NCBI RefSeq assembly: GCF_000949385.2
Contig: NZ_JYKO02000001.1
Location: 4,346,851-4,410,850 of the forward strand
From: Pseudomonas sp. LFM046
GTDB lineage: Bacteria; Pseudomonadota; Gammaproteobacteria; Pseudomonadales; Pseudomonadaceae
DNA length: 64,000 nucleotides
Direction: 5' to 3'
The notes beneath the pieces were generated by a model. The model saw only the letters and a list, made by a program, of their open reading frames with translations. It searched no databases and had not been told where the DNA came from. Of the stretch, positions 37,221 through 52,107 are shown piece after piece. A program made the position numbers and the translations under genes. The stretch's first letter is position 1; every line of letters starts with the position of its first letter.

Positions 37221-38906
37221 TCAGACGCGGACCTGGCGAAGGGGGGCGTTGGTGCGCTGGGCGGTTTCCCAATTGGCGGCCAGGCCCACCGGCATCTCCT
37301 CAGGAGCCAGCGGCCTGCGACCGCGCACCAGGTCCGAGGCGCGCTCGGCGAGCATGATGGTGGGCGCGTTGAGGTTGCCGTTGGGCTCGGTGGGGAAGAC
37401 CGACGAGTCGATCACCCGCAGCCCCTGGATGCCACGGACCCGCAACTCCGAGTCCACCACCGCCATGTCGTCCTCACCCATGCGGCAGGAACCGCAGGGG
37501 TGCATGGTGCTTTCCATGTTGGCGCGCACGAAGGCATCGATTTCCTCATCGGTCTGCACATGGGCACCGGGCGCCAGTTCCTCGCCCCGGAAACGGTCCA
37601 TGGCCGGCTGGCCCAGGATTTCCCGAGTCAGGCGCACGCAGCGACGGAAGCCCTCGCGGTCCTCTTCGCTTTCCAGGTAGTTGAAGCGGATTTCCGGGTG
37701 CTGGTAGGGGTCGGCAGACAGGGCATGGACATGGCCCCGGCTCTTCGGCTTGTTGGGGCCGGTCAGCACCATGAAGCCATGGCCCTTGAACGGCTTGTCA
37801 CCGTCGTAGCGCATCGCCGCCGGCAGGAAATGGAACTGGATGTCCGGCCATTTCAGACCCTGCTCCGAGCGGATGAAGCCGCCCGCCTCGAAGTGGTTGC
37901 TGGCCCCCAGGCCGTCCTTGAACAGCAGCCAGCGCAGGCCGATCAGCGCCTTGGCGAACAGGCCCATCTTGCTGTTCAACGTCACCGGCTGCTTGCATTC
38001 GTACTGAATGTAGATCTCCGAGTGGTCCTGGAGGTTTTCCCCCACGCCGGGCAGATGATGGCGGACCTCGATGCCGGCTTTCTTCAGAACCTCCTGCGGA
38101 CCGATGCCGGAACGCTGCAGCAGGTGTGGCGAACCGATGGGCCCCGAGGACACCAGCACTTCGCGATTGCAGTAGACGGTGTGGGTCTGGCCGCCCTGGT
38201 CGTATTCCACACCGACGGTGCGTTTGCCATCGAGGAGGATGCGCCGGGTCATGGCGTGGGTGACCACCGTCAGGTTGGGGCGCTCCATGGCCGGCCGCAG
38301 GTAGGCGTTGGCGGTGGACCAGCGCACGCCATCCTTCACGGTCATGTGCATGGCGCCGAACCCTTCCTGCATATAGCCATTGCAGTCGTCGGTCTTGATG
38401 TAGCCGGCCTGGGCGCCGGCCTCCACCCAGGCCCCATAGAGCGGGTTCTGCATGTTGTTGCCGTTGTTGGTGGACAGCGGGCCGCTGGCGCCCCGGTAGT
38501 CGTCGCCACCGAACTTGTAGTTCTCGGCACGCTTGAAGTACGGCAGGCAGTTGCGATAGCCCCAGTTCTTCGCGCCGAGCGACTCCCACTCATCGAAGTC
38601 GTAGGCATGGCCACGGATGTAGACCAGACCGTTGATGGAAGACGAGCCGCCAAGCACCTTGCCGCGCGGGCAGTGCAGGCGACGGCCATCCAGGTGCGGT
38701 TCGGCCACGGTCTCGTAGCGCCAGTTGTACTTCTTGGTGTTCATCGGGATGGAAAAGGCGCTGGGCATCTGGATCAGCACGCTGCGGTCGCTGCCGCCGA
38801 ATTCCAGAACCAGCACGGAGGTGCCGGCGTCCTCGGTCAAGCGGTTGGCCAGAACGCAGCCGGCCGAACCCGCACCAATGATGATGTAGTCGTATCTGTT
38901 AGCCAT
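37221..38906 (-). CDS. GMC-family flavoprotein alcohol dehydrogenase (choline dehydrogenase-like)
   Basis: 561 aa. FAD-binding [13 protein letters not shown] at the N-terminus, GMC signatures [18 protein letters not shown] and [18 protein letters not shown], and the active-site His in [12 protein letters not shown] with a second His/Asn in [11 protein letters not shown]. The relatives BetA and similar enzymes oxidise amino- or polyol-type alcohols to aldehydes, passing electrons to the respiratory chain. It is the last gene of the ureohydrolase-ALDH-permease-GMC cluster. No betI/betT is nearby, so choline is not the obvious substrate. Confidence 0.87.
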   Translation of the reverse strand: MANRYDYIIIGAGSAGCVLANRLTEDAGTSVLVLEFGGSDRSVLIQMPSAFSIPMNTKKYNWRYETVAEPHLDGRRLHCPRGKVLGGSSSINGLVYIRGHAYDFDEWESLGAKNWGYRNCLPYFKRAENYKFGGDDYRGASGPLSTNNGNNMQNPLYGAWVEAGAQAGYIKTDDCNGYMQEGFGAMHMTVKDGVRWSTANAYLRPAMERPNLTVVTHAMTRRILLDGKRTVGVEYDQGGQTHTVYCNREVLVSSGPIGSPHLLQRSGIGPQEVLKKAGIEVRHHLPGVGENLQDHSEIYIQYECKQPVTLNSKMGLFAKALIGLRWLLFKDGLGASNHFEAGGFIRSEQGLKWPDIQFHFLPAAMRYDGDKPFKGHGFMVLTGPNKPKSRGHVHALSADPYQHPEIRFNYLESEEDREGFRRCVRLTREILGQPAMDRFRGEELAPGAHVQTDEEIDAFVRANMESTMHPCGSCRMGEDDMAVVDSELRVRGIQGLRVIDSSVFPTEPNGNLNAPTIMLAERASDLVRGRRPLAPEEMPVGLAANWETAQRTNAPLRQVRV

Positions 38907-38942
38907 GATCTTTCTCGCAATGAAACTGGACGGGCTGGGTGG

Positions 38943-40448
38943 TTACCAGGCTTTACCCGTCGTGAATTGGGGGGCGTCTTTCTCGATCTGGCGAATGAGG
39001 CTTTCCTCTTTCTTCAGGTCGAGCGACAGGCACAGCAGGTAGTAAGCGACACCCGAAACGATCAGGCCGACCAGCCACGCCATGTCCACGCTGCCGATCA
39101 TCCTGGCCAGCGGGCCGACGTAGACTTCCTCGGCGCCGCTGAAGATGGTGAAGAACGGGATCATCACCACGAAGCCGATCAGGTAGGCGATCAGGCCGCG
39201 GCTGCCCCAGTGGCCATAGATGTTGTCGTGCGGCAGGAAGAAGTGCGGGATGGCATAGCGGCCCTTGCGCACGAAGAAGTAGTCGGTGAGGTTCACCGCC
39301 GTCCACGGCACCAGGAAATACAGCATCACCACCAGGTACATGTTCAGCATCGACAGGCCCGAACCTGAGGCATTGATGCTGATCGCCACGCCCAGCTGCA
39401 GGAGCACCACGAAGAGGATCGCCCAGATGCGCACCCGTGCCGTGGGCTTGATCTTCCTGAACGAGTCCACGCCCGTGATGGTGGTGAGCTTGGCGCTGTA
39501 GATGTTCATCGCGATCACCGGCAGGAAGGCCAGGATGGTGATCGCCACCACCACGGTGCCCAACTGCGGGGCGAAGCTGGCGCCGACGCTGTTGAGCGCG
39601 ACGAGGACATCAGCCGTGCGCAGGTGTTCAGCCAACCAGCCGCCAACCGAGATCATCCAGGCGCCCGAGAGCGAAGCACCGATGAATACAGCCGCGATCA
39701 GCTTGCCGCTCGAGGTGTTCTTCGGCAGGTAACGGGAGTAGTCCGAGACATAGGGCGCATAGGCGATGTTGTAGCTGGCGGCGGCGGCGAACTGGGCGAC
39801 GAAACCGGTCAGGGTGAATCCAAGCTTGACCGTTTCGGCACCATCGGCCGGCGGCGGAGCGGAGGGGACCCATCCCAGCAGTACCGCCATCGTCACCAGC
39901 CCATAGAGCGGCAGCGAGAGGAACAACGACCATTTGAAGGTCTTGTGCATCCAGTCATGGCCGAGGATGGCCAGGACCGTGGCAGGCACCGAGACGACCA
40001 GGGCGACGGTCATCGGTTCCCAGTGAAACAGCGTCTCCAGCCCTTGCATCATCAACACCAGGTTGACGATGTTGAAGCCGGCGAAGACGAACAGCGTCGC
40101 CAGCAACACCAGCACCACACCGCGATAGCCGAACTGGGCGCGGGACTGGATCATCTGCGGCAGGCCGAGGTGCGGCCCCTGCGAGCCGTGGAATGCCATG
40201 AACAGGGTGCCGAACATGATGCCCAGGGTGCCGGCGATCATGGTCCAGAACGCGCTCAAACCCACGCTCGGCCCCACGAAGCCGATGGTCATGGTGAAGA
40301 AGGTGAAGTTGCCAACGAACCAGAAGGGGCCCTGGGCGGACAGCTTGTCGGTTCTCTCGTTCTCCTGGATGAAATCGATGGAATGGCCTTCGATTTCCAG
40401 TCCGCGTTGTCCCTCGGTCGCGGACAGGCTTTGCGATGCTGATTTCAT
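38943..40448 (-). CDS. NCS1-family permease (cytosine/purine/allantoin type)
   Basis: 501 aa with about 12 membrane helices. Early NCS1 segment GPFWFVGNFTFFTMTIGFVG, then YNIAYAPYVSDYSRYLP and the DYFFVRKGRY stretch before the last helices. NCS1 proteins import nucleobases, hydantoins or allantoin with H+ or Na+. In P. aeruginosa a transporter of this type neighbours the guanidinobutyrase gene. Here it is the likely importer for the substrate of the cluster. Confidence 0.87.
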   Translation of the reverse strand: MKSASQSLSATEGQRGLEIEGHSIDFIQENERTDKLSAQGPFWFVGNFTFFTMTIGFVGPSVGLSAFWTMIAGTLGIMFGTLFMAFHGSQGPHLGLPQMIQSRAQFGYRGVVLVLLATLFVFAGFNIVNLVLMMQGLETLFHWEPMTVALVVSVPATVLAILGHDWMHKTFKWSLFLSLPLYGLVTMAVLLGWVPSAPPPADGAETVKLGFTLTGFVAQFAAAASYNIAYAPYVSDYSRYLPKNTSSGKLIAAVFIGASLSGAWMISVGGWLAEHLRTADVLVALNSVGASFAPQLGTVVVAITILAFLPVIAMNIYSAKLTTITGVDSFRKIKPTARVRIWAILFVVLLQLGVAISINASGSGLSMLNMYLVVMLYFLVPWTAVNLTDYFFVRKGRYAIPHFFLPHDNIYGHWGSRGLIAYLIGFVVMIPFFTIFSGAEEVYVGPLARMIGSVDMAWLVGLIVSGVAYYLLCLSLDLKKEESLIRQIEKDAPQFTTGKAW

Positions 40449-40586
40449 GGTATCTCCGCTCTTATTTTCGTATGGAGTATCACCAGGGTCCGCACCCCGG
40501 CAGCCCGTAAGGAACTGCCTGGCAAGGCGGGTGCGGACCGATCATGCGGCGGCAGCGGGGACTGCCGACGCTTCAGCTGAAATCAC

Positions 40587-42089
40587 TTAAGGAAGTGTGA
40601 TCCACACCGCCTTGGTTTCCAGCAGGTAATCCAGCTGTTCCGACCCGAGGTCCTTGCCGTAGCCCGACTGCTTGTAGCCGCCGAAGGGCATGGAGGGATC
40701 GAGGGTGCTGTGGGCGTTGACGTAGACGGTGCCCGCACGCAGGCGCGGGATAAGGCTGTGGACCCGCCCGAGGTCGTTGGAGTAGAGCGCCGCAGCCAGG
40801 CCGAACAGCGAATCGTTGGCCAGGGCCAGGGCTTCTTCCTCGGAATCGAAGGGCGCGGTCACCAGCACCGGGCCGAAGATCTCCTCCTGGACGATGCGCA
40901 TGTCATTGCGGCAGTTGGCGAAGACGGTCGGCTGGACGTAGAAGCCGGGGCCCTCGACGGGTTCGCCGCCGGAATAGAGCTCCGCGCCCTCGGCCTTGCC
41001 GGTCTCGATGTACTCCAGCACCCGTTGCTGTTGCTGGCGCGACACCATCGGGCTGATGAAGCAGTCCGGGTCCAGACCGGGGGCGATCTTCAGGGTCGCG
41101 GTGTAGTCCGCCAGCTCCTTCAGGAATTCGGCGTAGACGCTGCGGTGGACATAGGCGCGGGTACCGGCGTCGCAAACCTGGCCAGAGTTGAAGAACACAC
41201 CGTTGGCCACCGCCTGGGCCGCCGCCTTGATATCGGCATCGGCGAAGACGATCACCGGCGACTTGCCGCCCAGTTCCAGGGTCAGGCGCTTCATCTGGTC
41301 GATGGCCGCCTTGCCGACCGAGCAGCCCACCGGGGTCGATCCGGTGAAGCTCAACTTGTCGATGCCCGGATGATTGGACATCGCCGCGCCGACCACGCTG
41401 CCGCGCCCGGTGACGATGTTCACCACGCCATCGGGAATGTCTGACGCCTGCACCAGCTCGGCAAAACGCAGGGCCGACAGGGAGGTCAGCTCAGCCGGCT
41501 TCACCACCACGGTGCAACCCACCGCCAGGGCGGCGCCGAGCTTCCAGGCCATGGTCTGCAGGGGGAAGTTCCAGGGCACGATGACGCCCACCACCCCCAC
41601 CGGCTCCTTGCGGGTGTAGGCCAGGTAATTGCCCGGCAGCGACGGCTCCACGGTGCGCCCGTGGATCTTGCTGGCCCACCCGGCGAAATAACGGAAGGTG
41701 TCGATGGTGCCCTGGATATCCACAGCTCGGGCCTGGGCGACCGACTTGCCCATGTCGATGGACTCGATCTCCGCCAGCTCATCAGCATTGGCCTCGATCA
41801 GGTCGGCCAGGCGATGCAGCAGGCGCTCGCGCTCCAGGGGCTTGAGCTGGCTCCAGGCGCCACCGTCGAACTGCGCGCGGGCAGCCTGCACGGCGCGGTC
41901 CAGATCGTCTGCGGTGCCCATGGGAATGCGGGTGAGCACGCCACCGGTGGACGGCTCGATCACCTCGGCACTGTCAGCCGACTCCAGCCAGGCGCCGCCG
42001 ACAAACATCTTCTGGACCTTGCCGAGAAAACGCTGGGTCGCCTCGGACACACCAAATTTCTGCAGATAGTCTTTAACCTTGATGTCCAC
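40587..42089 (-). CDS. NAD(P)-dependent aldehyde dehydrogenase
   Basis: 500 aa ALDH superfamily. VIVPWNFPLQTMAWKLGAAL, FTGSTPVG (cofactor binding), LELGGKSP (general base Glu), NSGQVCDAGTR (catalytic Cys) and MPFGGYKQSGYGKD. Closest in style to BetB, phenylacetaldehyde and amino-aldehyde dehydrogenases. It probably oxidises the aldehyde made by the GMC enzyme three genes downstream. It follows the ureohydrolase gene by 20 nt. Confidence 0.9.
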   Translation of the reverse strand: MDIKVKDYLQKFGVSEATQRFLGKVQKMFVGGAWLESADSAEVIEPSTGGVLTRIPMGTADDLDRAVQAARAQFDGGAWSQLKPLERERLLHRLADLIEANADELAEIESIDMGKSVAQARAVDIQGTIDTFRYFAGWASKIHGRTVEPSLPGNYLAYTRKEPVGVVGVIVPWNFPLQTMAWKLGAALAVGCTVVVKPAELTSLSALRFAELVQASDIPDGVVNIVTGRGSVVGAAMSNHPGIDKLSFTGSTPVGCSVGKAAIDQMKRLTLELGGKSPVIVFADADIKAAAQAVANGVFFNSGQVCDAGTRAYVHRSVYAEFLKELADYTATLKIAPGLDPDCFISPMVSRQQQQRVLEYIETGKAEGAELYSGGEPVEGPGFYVQPTVFANCRNDMRIVQEEIFGPVLVTAPFDSEEEALALANDSLFGLAAALYSNDLGRVHSLIPRLRAGTVYVNAHSTLDPSMPFGGYKQSGYGKDLGSEQLDYLLETKAVWITLP

Positions 42090-42109
42090 TCTCTATTCCT
42101 CCTGGCCTG

Positions 42110-43081
42110 TCAGCGGTTGCGGGCGCGTTCGTGGAAGATGAAACCAATGCTGTTCATCAGCAGTTGCGCCGCGAGGATCGAGGTGGCGCCAGTGGGGTCG
42201 TAGGCAGGTGCGACCTCTACCAGGTCCATGCCGACGACCCGGCCCTGGCTCCGTTTGGCCAGCGCCTGGATGATCTCCAGCACCTCGTAGTAGAGGAAGC
42301 CGCCATGGCTGGGCGTGCCGGTGCCGGGGGCGATGGACGGGTCGAAGCCGTCGATGTCGATGGTGATGTAGTAATCCAGGCCTTCCGGAATCATCGCCAT
42401 GACGCCTTCCGTGCCCAACCGGCGCACATCGCGCACCGACAGGATCTGCGAACCGGCGGCGCGGGCGGCGTCGTAGTCATCGCGGTTGGAGGAGGACACG
42501 TTGCGAATACCCATCTGGGTCATGCCGACGATGTGGTCCAGCTCGGAGGCGCGGCGCAGCGGGTTGCCGTGGCCGTAGCGCACGCCGTGGCGCTCGTCGA
42601 CGAAGTCCAGGTGGGCATCGAAATGCACGATATGGATGGGCGCGTGGCCCTCGAAGGCCTTGATCACCGGGGCATGGATCGAGTGGTCACCGCCCAGCAC
42701 CACCGGCATGGCACCGGATTCGAGAATCTTGCGTACGGCGAACTCGATGTTGTCGTTACTGCTGGCCATGTCGGTGTGGACGATGTCCGCATCGCCGACA
42801 TCCACCATGCGTACCTGGTCTTCGGTCAGGTAAAGGGCATCGTCTTCGTGGTCGTAGGCGCCGGAATGGCCAAAGGAGAAGAGCGTGGAGGCTTCGCGAA
42901 TACTGCGCGGTCCGAAGCGTGCCCCGGAGCGCCACTGGGTGCCCATGTCATTGGGCGCGCCGAGCACGGCGACGTCCGCGTTTATGGCATCCCAATCGGT
43001 GCAGATCGGGGACTTGGCAAAGGTGCAGTGACCTACGAAAGGCAGGTTCAACCGTCCGGATTCATAAGCATTCTTCGACAT
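42110..43081 (-). CDS. Ureohydrolase (agmatinase / guanidinobutyrase / guanidinoacetase family)
   Basis: 323 aa with all dinuclear metal motifs: GGDHS, DAHLD and DIDGFDPSIAPGTGTPSHGG. These enzymes hydrolyse a guanidino group to urea and an amine. The GTGTP segment resembles guanidinobutyrase-type rather than arginase-type enzymes, but the specificity loop cannot be read with certainty. First gene of the operon, divergent from a LysR gene as gbuA is from gbuR. The substrate could be 4-guanidinobutyrate, guanidinoacetate or another guanidino compound. Confidence 0.87.
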   Translation of the reverse strand: MSKNAYESGRLNLPFVGHCTFAKSPICTDWDAINADVAVLGAPNDMGTQWRSGARFGPRSIREASTLFSFGHSGAYDHEDDALYLTEDQVRMVDVGDADIVHTDMASSNDNIEFAVRKILESGAMPVVLGGDHSIHAPVIKAFEGHAPIHIVHFDAHLDFVDERHGVRYGHGNPLRRASELDHIVGMTQMGIRNVSSSNRDDYDAARAAGSQILSVRDVRRLGTEGVMAMIPEGLDYYITIDIDGFDPSIAPGTGTPSHGGFLYYEVLEIIQALAKRSQGRVVGMDLVEVAPAYDPTGATSILAAQLLMNSIGFIFHERARNR

Positions 43082-43164
43082 CGTGGTGCGCCTCGCTTCT
43101 TGTTTTCTGTCGTCGGCGAACCGGCTTGGAATTCGCCGTTGCAGGGACTATGGGCGCAGATTTA

Positions 43165-43182
43165 TTTTGTAAAAATGCAAAA
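43165..43182. promoter_or_regulatory. Possible LysR-type operator between the ureohydrolase and LysR genes
   Basis: TTTTG-N8-CAAAA is an AT-rich inverted repeat containing a T-N11-A core. It lies in the middle of the divergent promoter region. Confidence 0.45.
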
Positions 43183-43236
43183 CATCAGATGCTCATATCG
43201 CAGCCTCCGATGTTTCCATCGACTGGGAGGCACACC

Positions 43237-44148
43237 GTGATCCAGCTGCATGATGTCGACCTGAAGCTCCTCCGCGTCTTCGCCACGATCGTCAAATGTG
43301 GGGGCTTTTCCGCCGCCCAGGCCGCGCTCAACGCAGGCCAGTCCACCATCAGCGAGCAGATGAGCCACCTGGAAACCCGCCTCGGGGTCAAGCTCTGCCA
43401 GCGTGGCCGCAGCGGCTTCCGCCTGACCGAGCAAGGCGTGGCCATTCACGAGGCGACCCAGCGCCTGCTCTCGGCGGTCGAGGCCTTCTGCATGGACGCC
43501 GATGTGCTCAAGCAGAGCATCAGCGGCAAGCTCAACCTCGGCATCATCGACAGCACCCTGACCGACCGCGACTCTCCCCTGCCCCGCGCCACCCAGCGCT
43601 TCGTCTCCCGCGGGCATGACGTGCACCTCAGCGTCTACGTCGGCGCACCTGCGGAGTTGGAAGAGCGGGTCCTCGACAACCGCCTGCACCTCGCCATCGG
43701 CCACTTTCCGGCACGGGTGTCCGGTCTCAACTACTCGCCGCTGTACCGGGAAGCGCTGGGCCTCTACTGCGGGCGTCATCACCCGCTGTTCAAGAGTTCG
43801 CTGAACGGGGCGGCCCTGCGCGAAGCCGTCGGCGCAAGCCGCATCGTGGTACGCGGCTACATGCAGCAGTACGACCTCGACGTGCTCGGCGTGAGCAAGG
43901 CGGCGGCCACCGTGGACAACATCGAAGCCCTGGCGATCCTGGTCATATCCGGTGCCTATCTCGGCCTGCTGCCCGTGCACGTAGCCGACCATTGGGTCAG
44001 CACCGGAGAAATGCGGCGTCTTCCCATCACTCAGGAGCAGCTGGAATCGCCCTTTGACGTCATCACCCGTCGCGCGGCGCCGCCACCCATCCTCCGTGCC
44101 TTCCTCGAAGACCTGACCGCCTGCTCGGGCGGCGTGACCAAGGGCTGA
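43237..44148 (+). CDS. LysR-family regulator (GbuR-like)
   Basis: 303 aa. The GTG at 43237 is preferred because GGGAGG lies 6 nt before it; an in-frame ATG at 43210 overlaps that site. HTH at residues 5-63 (FSAAQAALNAGQSTISEQMSHLE), then a LysR co-inducer domain. Divergent to the ureohydrolase operon, so its probable activator. gcsR follows after 21 nt and may be partly co-transcribed. Confidence 0.87.
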   Translation: MIQLHDVDLKLLRVFATIVKCGGFSAAQAALNAGQSTISEQMSHLETRLGVKLCQRGRSGFRLTEQGVAIHEATQRLLSAVEAFCMDADVLKQSISGKLNLGIIDSTLTDRDSPLPRATQRFVSRGHDVHLSVYVGAPAELEERVLDNRLHLAIGHFPARVSGLNYSPLYREALGLYCGRHHPLFKSSLNGAALREAVGASRIVVRGYMQQYDLDVLGVSKAAATVDNIEALAILVISGAYLGLLPVHVADHWVSTGEMRRLPITQEQLESPFDVITRRAAPPPILRAFLEDLTACSGGVTKG

Positions 44149-44169
44149 CCAGCCAGCAGGCGAAACCCC

Positions 44170-45705
44170 ATGCGCATCCATGTCACTTTCATCGACCGCG
44201 TCGGCATCACCCAGGAAGTCCTCGCCCTGCTGGGTGGCCGCAACCTCAACCTCGAAGCCGTGGAGATGATCCCGCCCAACGTCTACATCGACGCCCCCAC
44301 CCTCGGCCCCGAGGTGCTCGACGAACTGAGCGGTGCATTGCTGGCCGTGCGCGGCGTGCAGGCGGTGAAGATGGTGGACATCCTCCCCGGCCAACGCCGA
44401 CGCCTGCAGCTCGATGCCCTGCTGGCCGCCGTCAGCGACCCGGTGCTGGCGGTGGACGACAGCGGCCACGTGCTGCTGGCCAACCCCTCGCTGATCGGCC
44501 TCTACGGACGCGACCCCACGGGCGAGCCGCTGTCGAACCTGTTCGATGATCCCGGCCTCGCGCAGACCCTGATCGACCGGGGTTTCCGCCTGCCCATGTG
44601 CGACGTGGCGTTCAAGGGACAATCACTGCTGCTGGACGCCACCCCGGTCAGCGGTACTGCGGACGCCGGATCGCAGGACCTGGCGGGCGGCCTGCTGACC
44701 CTCTACCCGCCCAGTCGCATCGGCGAGCGCCTGGCCTCCCTGCGCCACGAAAGCGGCGAGGGGATGGAAAACCTGCTGGGCAAGTCACCGCCCCTGAAGC
44801 AACTCAAGACGCGCCTGCGCAAGGTCGCTCGGCTGGAAGCGCACCTGCTGATTCGCGGCGAAACCGGCACCGGCAAGGAACTGGTGGCCCGTGCCTGCCA
44901 TGCCCTGAGCGATCGGCGGGATGCCCCGTTCCTGGCCCTGAACTGCGCGGCACTGCCGGAGAGCCTGGCCGAAAGCGAACTCTTCGGTTATTCGGCGGGC
45001 GCCTTCACCGGTGCCCAGCGTGGCGGCAAGCCGGGCCTCCTGGAACTGGCCGACGGCGGCACGGTGTTCCTCGACGAGGTTGGCGAGATGTCGCCCTACC
45101 TCCAGGCCAAGCTCCTGCGCTTCCTCAGCGACGGCTGCTTCCGCCGGGTCGGCGGCGACCGGGAAGTCCATGTGAATGTGCGGGTCCTCGGCGCCACCCA
45201 CCGGCACCTGGAACGCATGGTCAGCGAAGGCAGCTTTCGCGAGGACCTGTTCTATCGCCTCAACGTGCTCAACCTGGATGTGCCGCCGCTACGCGAACGC
45301 GGTCAGGACATCCTCCTGCTCGCCGAGCACTTCCTCGACCAGGCCTGCGCGCAGATCCAGCGCCCGTCCTGCCGCCTGGCCCCGGCCACCTACCCGGTGC
45401 TGCTGGGCAATCGCTGGTCGGGCAACGTGCGCCAGTTGCAGAACGTGATCTTCCGCGCCGCCGCCATCAGCGAAGGCGACCTCATCGACTGCGACAGCCT
45501 GGAGCTTGCCGGCACCGCCCTCGGCACGCCCCAGGCCGATCCCCTGGCGATCACCAGCCTGGAGGACGCGGTGCAGGGCTTCGAGAAAAACCTGCTGCAG
45601 CAGCTCTATGCCGCCTACCCTTCGACACGGCAATTGGCGGCTCGGCTGAACACCTCCCACACCGCCATCGGCCAGCGGTTGAGGAAATACGGCATCTCCC
45701 GTTAG
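44170..45705 (+). CDS. gcsR: Sigma-54-dependent glycine-responsive activator
   Basis: 511 aa, TyrR-like. An ACT domain (1-75, MRIHVTFIDRVGITQEVL), a PAS domain (about 82-180), AAA+ domain with Walker A GETGTGKE, GAFTGA sigma-54 loop (277-282) and Walker B GGTVFLDEVGEM, and a C-terminal TyrR-type HTH (STRQLAARLNTSHTAIGQRL). GcsR of P. aeruginosa senses glycine and activates gcvH2-gcvP2-glyA2-sdaA-gcvT2. The same operon follows, with operator-like palindromes and a sigma-54 promoter in between. Confidence 0.94.
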   Translation: MRIHVTFIDRVGITQEVLALLGGRNLNLEAVEMIPPNVYIDAPTLGPEVLDELSGALLAVRGVQAVKMVDILPGQRRRLQLDALLAAVSDPVLAVDDSGHVLLANPSLIGLYGRDPTGEPLSNLFDDPGLAQTLIDRGFRLPMCDVAFKGQSLLLDATPVSGTADAGSQDLAGGLLTLYPPSRIGERLASLRHESGEGMENLLGKSPPLKQLKTRLRKVARLEAHLLIRGETGTGKELVARACHALSDRRDAPFLALNCAALPESLAESELFGYSAGAFTGAQRGGKPGLLELADGGTVFLDEVGEMSPYLQAKLLRFLSDGCFRRVGGDREVHVNVRVLGATHRHLERMVSEGSFREDLFYRLNVLNLDVPPLRERGQDILLLAEHFLDQACAQIQRPSCRLAPATYPVLLGNRWSGNVRQLQNVIFRAAAISEGDLIDCDSLELAGTALGTPQADPLAITSLEDAVQGFEKNLLQQLYAAYPSTRQLAARLNTSHTAIGQRLRKYGISR

Positions 45706-45730
45706 GACTGGCGTAGGGCCGCTTTTCCTG

Positions 45731-45756
45731 TGGGGTCGAATGAATTCGACCCCTAC
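45731..45756. repeat. Intergenic palindromic repeat, family A variant
   Basis: TGGGGTCGAATGAATTCGAC then CCCTAC, 25 nt past gcsR. The extra T/A pair in the arms makes it a variant with compensatory change (GGGTCG / CGACCC). It may also terminate gcsR transcription. Confidence 0.8.
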
Positions 45757-45769
45757 ACGTCCTCTGCCC

Positions 45770-45890
45770 CGGTTCGATTCCATTCCAGTGGAGCGATTTC
45801 GCTCCATTTGCCTGAAACCCTCAGATTTCGGGAGCTTCCCGCATCCGCCCCGGCAGAAGGGCCAACTCGACCCGGAGCGATATCGTTCCA
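45770..45890 (+). promoter_or_regulatory. GcsR-type palindromic operators upstream of gcvH2
   Basis: Two clear 18-bp palindromes: TGGAGCG-ATTT-CGCTCCA (45789-45806) and CGGAGCG-ATAT-CGTTCCA (45873-45890). They resemble the P. aeruginosa GcsR site TGTAACG-N4-CGTTCCG. Start-to-start distance is 84 bp, eight helical turns. A weaker match (CGGTTCG-ATTC-CATTCCA) occupies 45770-45787. They lie 65-185 bp before the sigma-54 promoter, a normal enhancer distance. Confidence 0.75.
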
Positions 45891-45954
45891 TCCATTGGCT
45901 CACCGACGTCGACAAAACCCATCAAACCATTGATTTACAAGGACTTCCAAGAGT

Positions 45955-45970
45955 TGGCACCCACCTTGCT
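45955..45970 (+). promoter_or_regulatory. Sigma-54 promoter of the gcvH2 operon
   Basis: TGGCAC-N5-TTGCT, with GG and GC exactly 12 bp apart, matches the -24/-12 consensus. Transcription should begin near 45981, about 55 nt before gcvH2. Confidence 0.9.
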
Positions 45971-46035
45971 CTTGTTCCATCAGCCGAGCCGGATTCCAGC
46001 GCTCGGGACCCAACCTGATAACAAGAGGAAGATCC

Positions 46036-46413
46036 ATGACCACTCTGCGTTTCACTCCCGAGCACGAATGGCTGCGCATCGAAGCAACCGGTGAAGTCAC
46101 CGTCGGCATCACCAGCTTCGCCCAGGAAGCCCTCGGCGACGTGGTATTCGTCCAGCTGCCCGACGCCGGCCGCTACGAGCAGGGCGCGGAAGTCGCCGTG
46201 CTGGAATCGGTGAAGGCCGCCAGCAACATCGTCATGCCCCTGGACGGTGAAGTGGTCGAAGTGAACCAGGCCCTGGCCGACAGCCCCGAACTGGTCAACG
46301 AAGCGCCCATGGACGGCGGCTGGTTCTTCCGCATCCGCCTGGACGATCCGGAGGCCCTTGCCGGCCTGATGGACCAGGCTGACTACGACGCCTTCCTCGC
46401 CGACAACGCCTGA
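46036..46413 (+). CDS. gcvH2: Glycine cleavage system H protein (second copy type)
   Basis: 125 aa lipoyl-carrier protein. Lipoylation Lys60 in VLESVKAAS. It shuttles the aminomethyl group from GcvP2 to GcvT2 and electrons to dihydrolipoyl dehydrogenase (not in this operon). AAGAGGAAG lies before the ATG. First gene after the sigma-54 promoter. A lipA gene at the operon end can supply its cofactor. Confidence 0.95.
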   Translation: MTTLRFTPEHEWLRIEATGEVTVGITSFAQEALGDVVFVQLPDAGRYEQGAEVAVLESVKAASNIVMPLDGEVVEVNQALADSPELVNEAPMDGGWFFRIRLDDPEALAGLMDQADYDAFLADNA

Positions 46414-46428
46414 GCCGGAGGAGCCGCC

Positions 46429-49293
<2,865 letters not shown>

Positions 49294-49304
49294 CGGCAGC
49301 CATT

Positions 49305-49338
49305 CCTTGTAGGGGCGAATTCATTCGCCCCTACAAGG
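49305..49338. repeat. Intergenic palindromic repeat, family A (best copy)
   Basis: Arms CCTTGTAGGGGCGAAT and ATTCGCCCCTACAAGG are perfect 16-bp complements around TC. It lies between gcvP2 and glyA2, inside the operon, and could shape mRNA stability of the upstream part. Confidence 0.9.
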
Positions 49339-49375
49339 AAGCTTCCAACCCATTCGAACAAGAAGGAATCCGACC

Positions 49376-50632
<1,257 letters not shown>

Positions 50633-50653
50633 TCCCTGTCCGGGAGTCGAGAT

Positions 50654-52030
<1,377 letters not shown>

Positions 52031-52040
52031 GCAACCGTCC

Positions 52041-52095
52041 GTAGGGTGCGCCGCGCGCACCACAGACGTTCATCGGTGCGCATGGCGCACCCTAC
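52041..52095. repeat. Intergenic palindromic repeat, family B
   Basis: Arms of 21 nt starting GTAGGGTGCGCC and ending GGCGCACCCTAC are complementary except for two bases, around a 13-nt loop. It lies between sdaA and gcvT2. A partial copy overlaps the lipA stop at 54314. Confidence 0.85.
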
Positions 52096-52107
52096 TGGAG
52101 ATTCCGC

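Noticed and set aside
37197-39368. 723-codon plus-strand frame over the GMC and permease genes
   Set aside because: Spans the junction of two real minus-strand genes; typical reverse-strand composition.
37221-42089. Choline-to-glycine-betaine genes (betA/betB)
   Set aside because: The GMC and ALDH proteins are only family-level similar, betI and a choline carrier are missing, and the context is a ureohydrolase and NCS1 permease.
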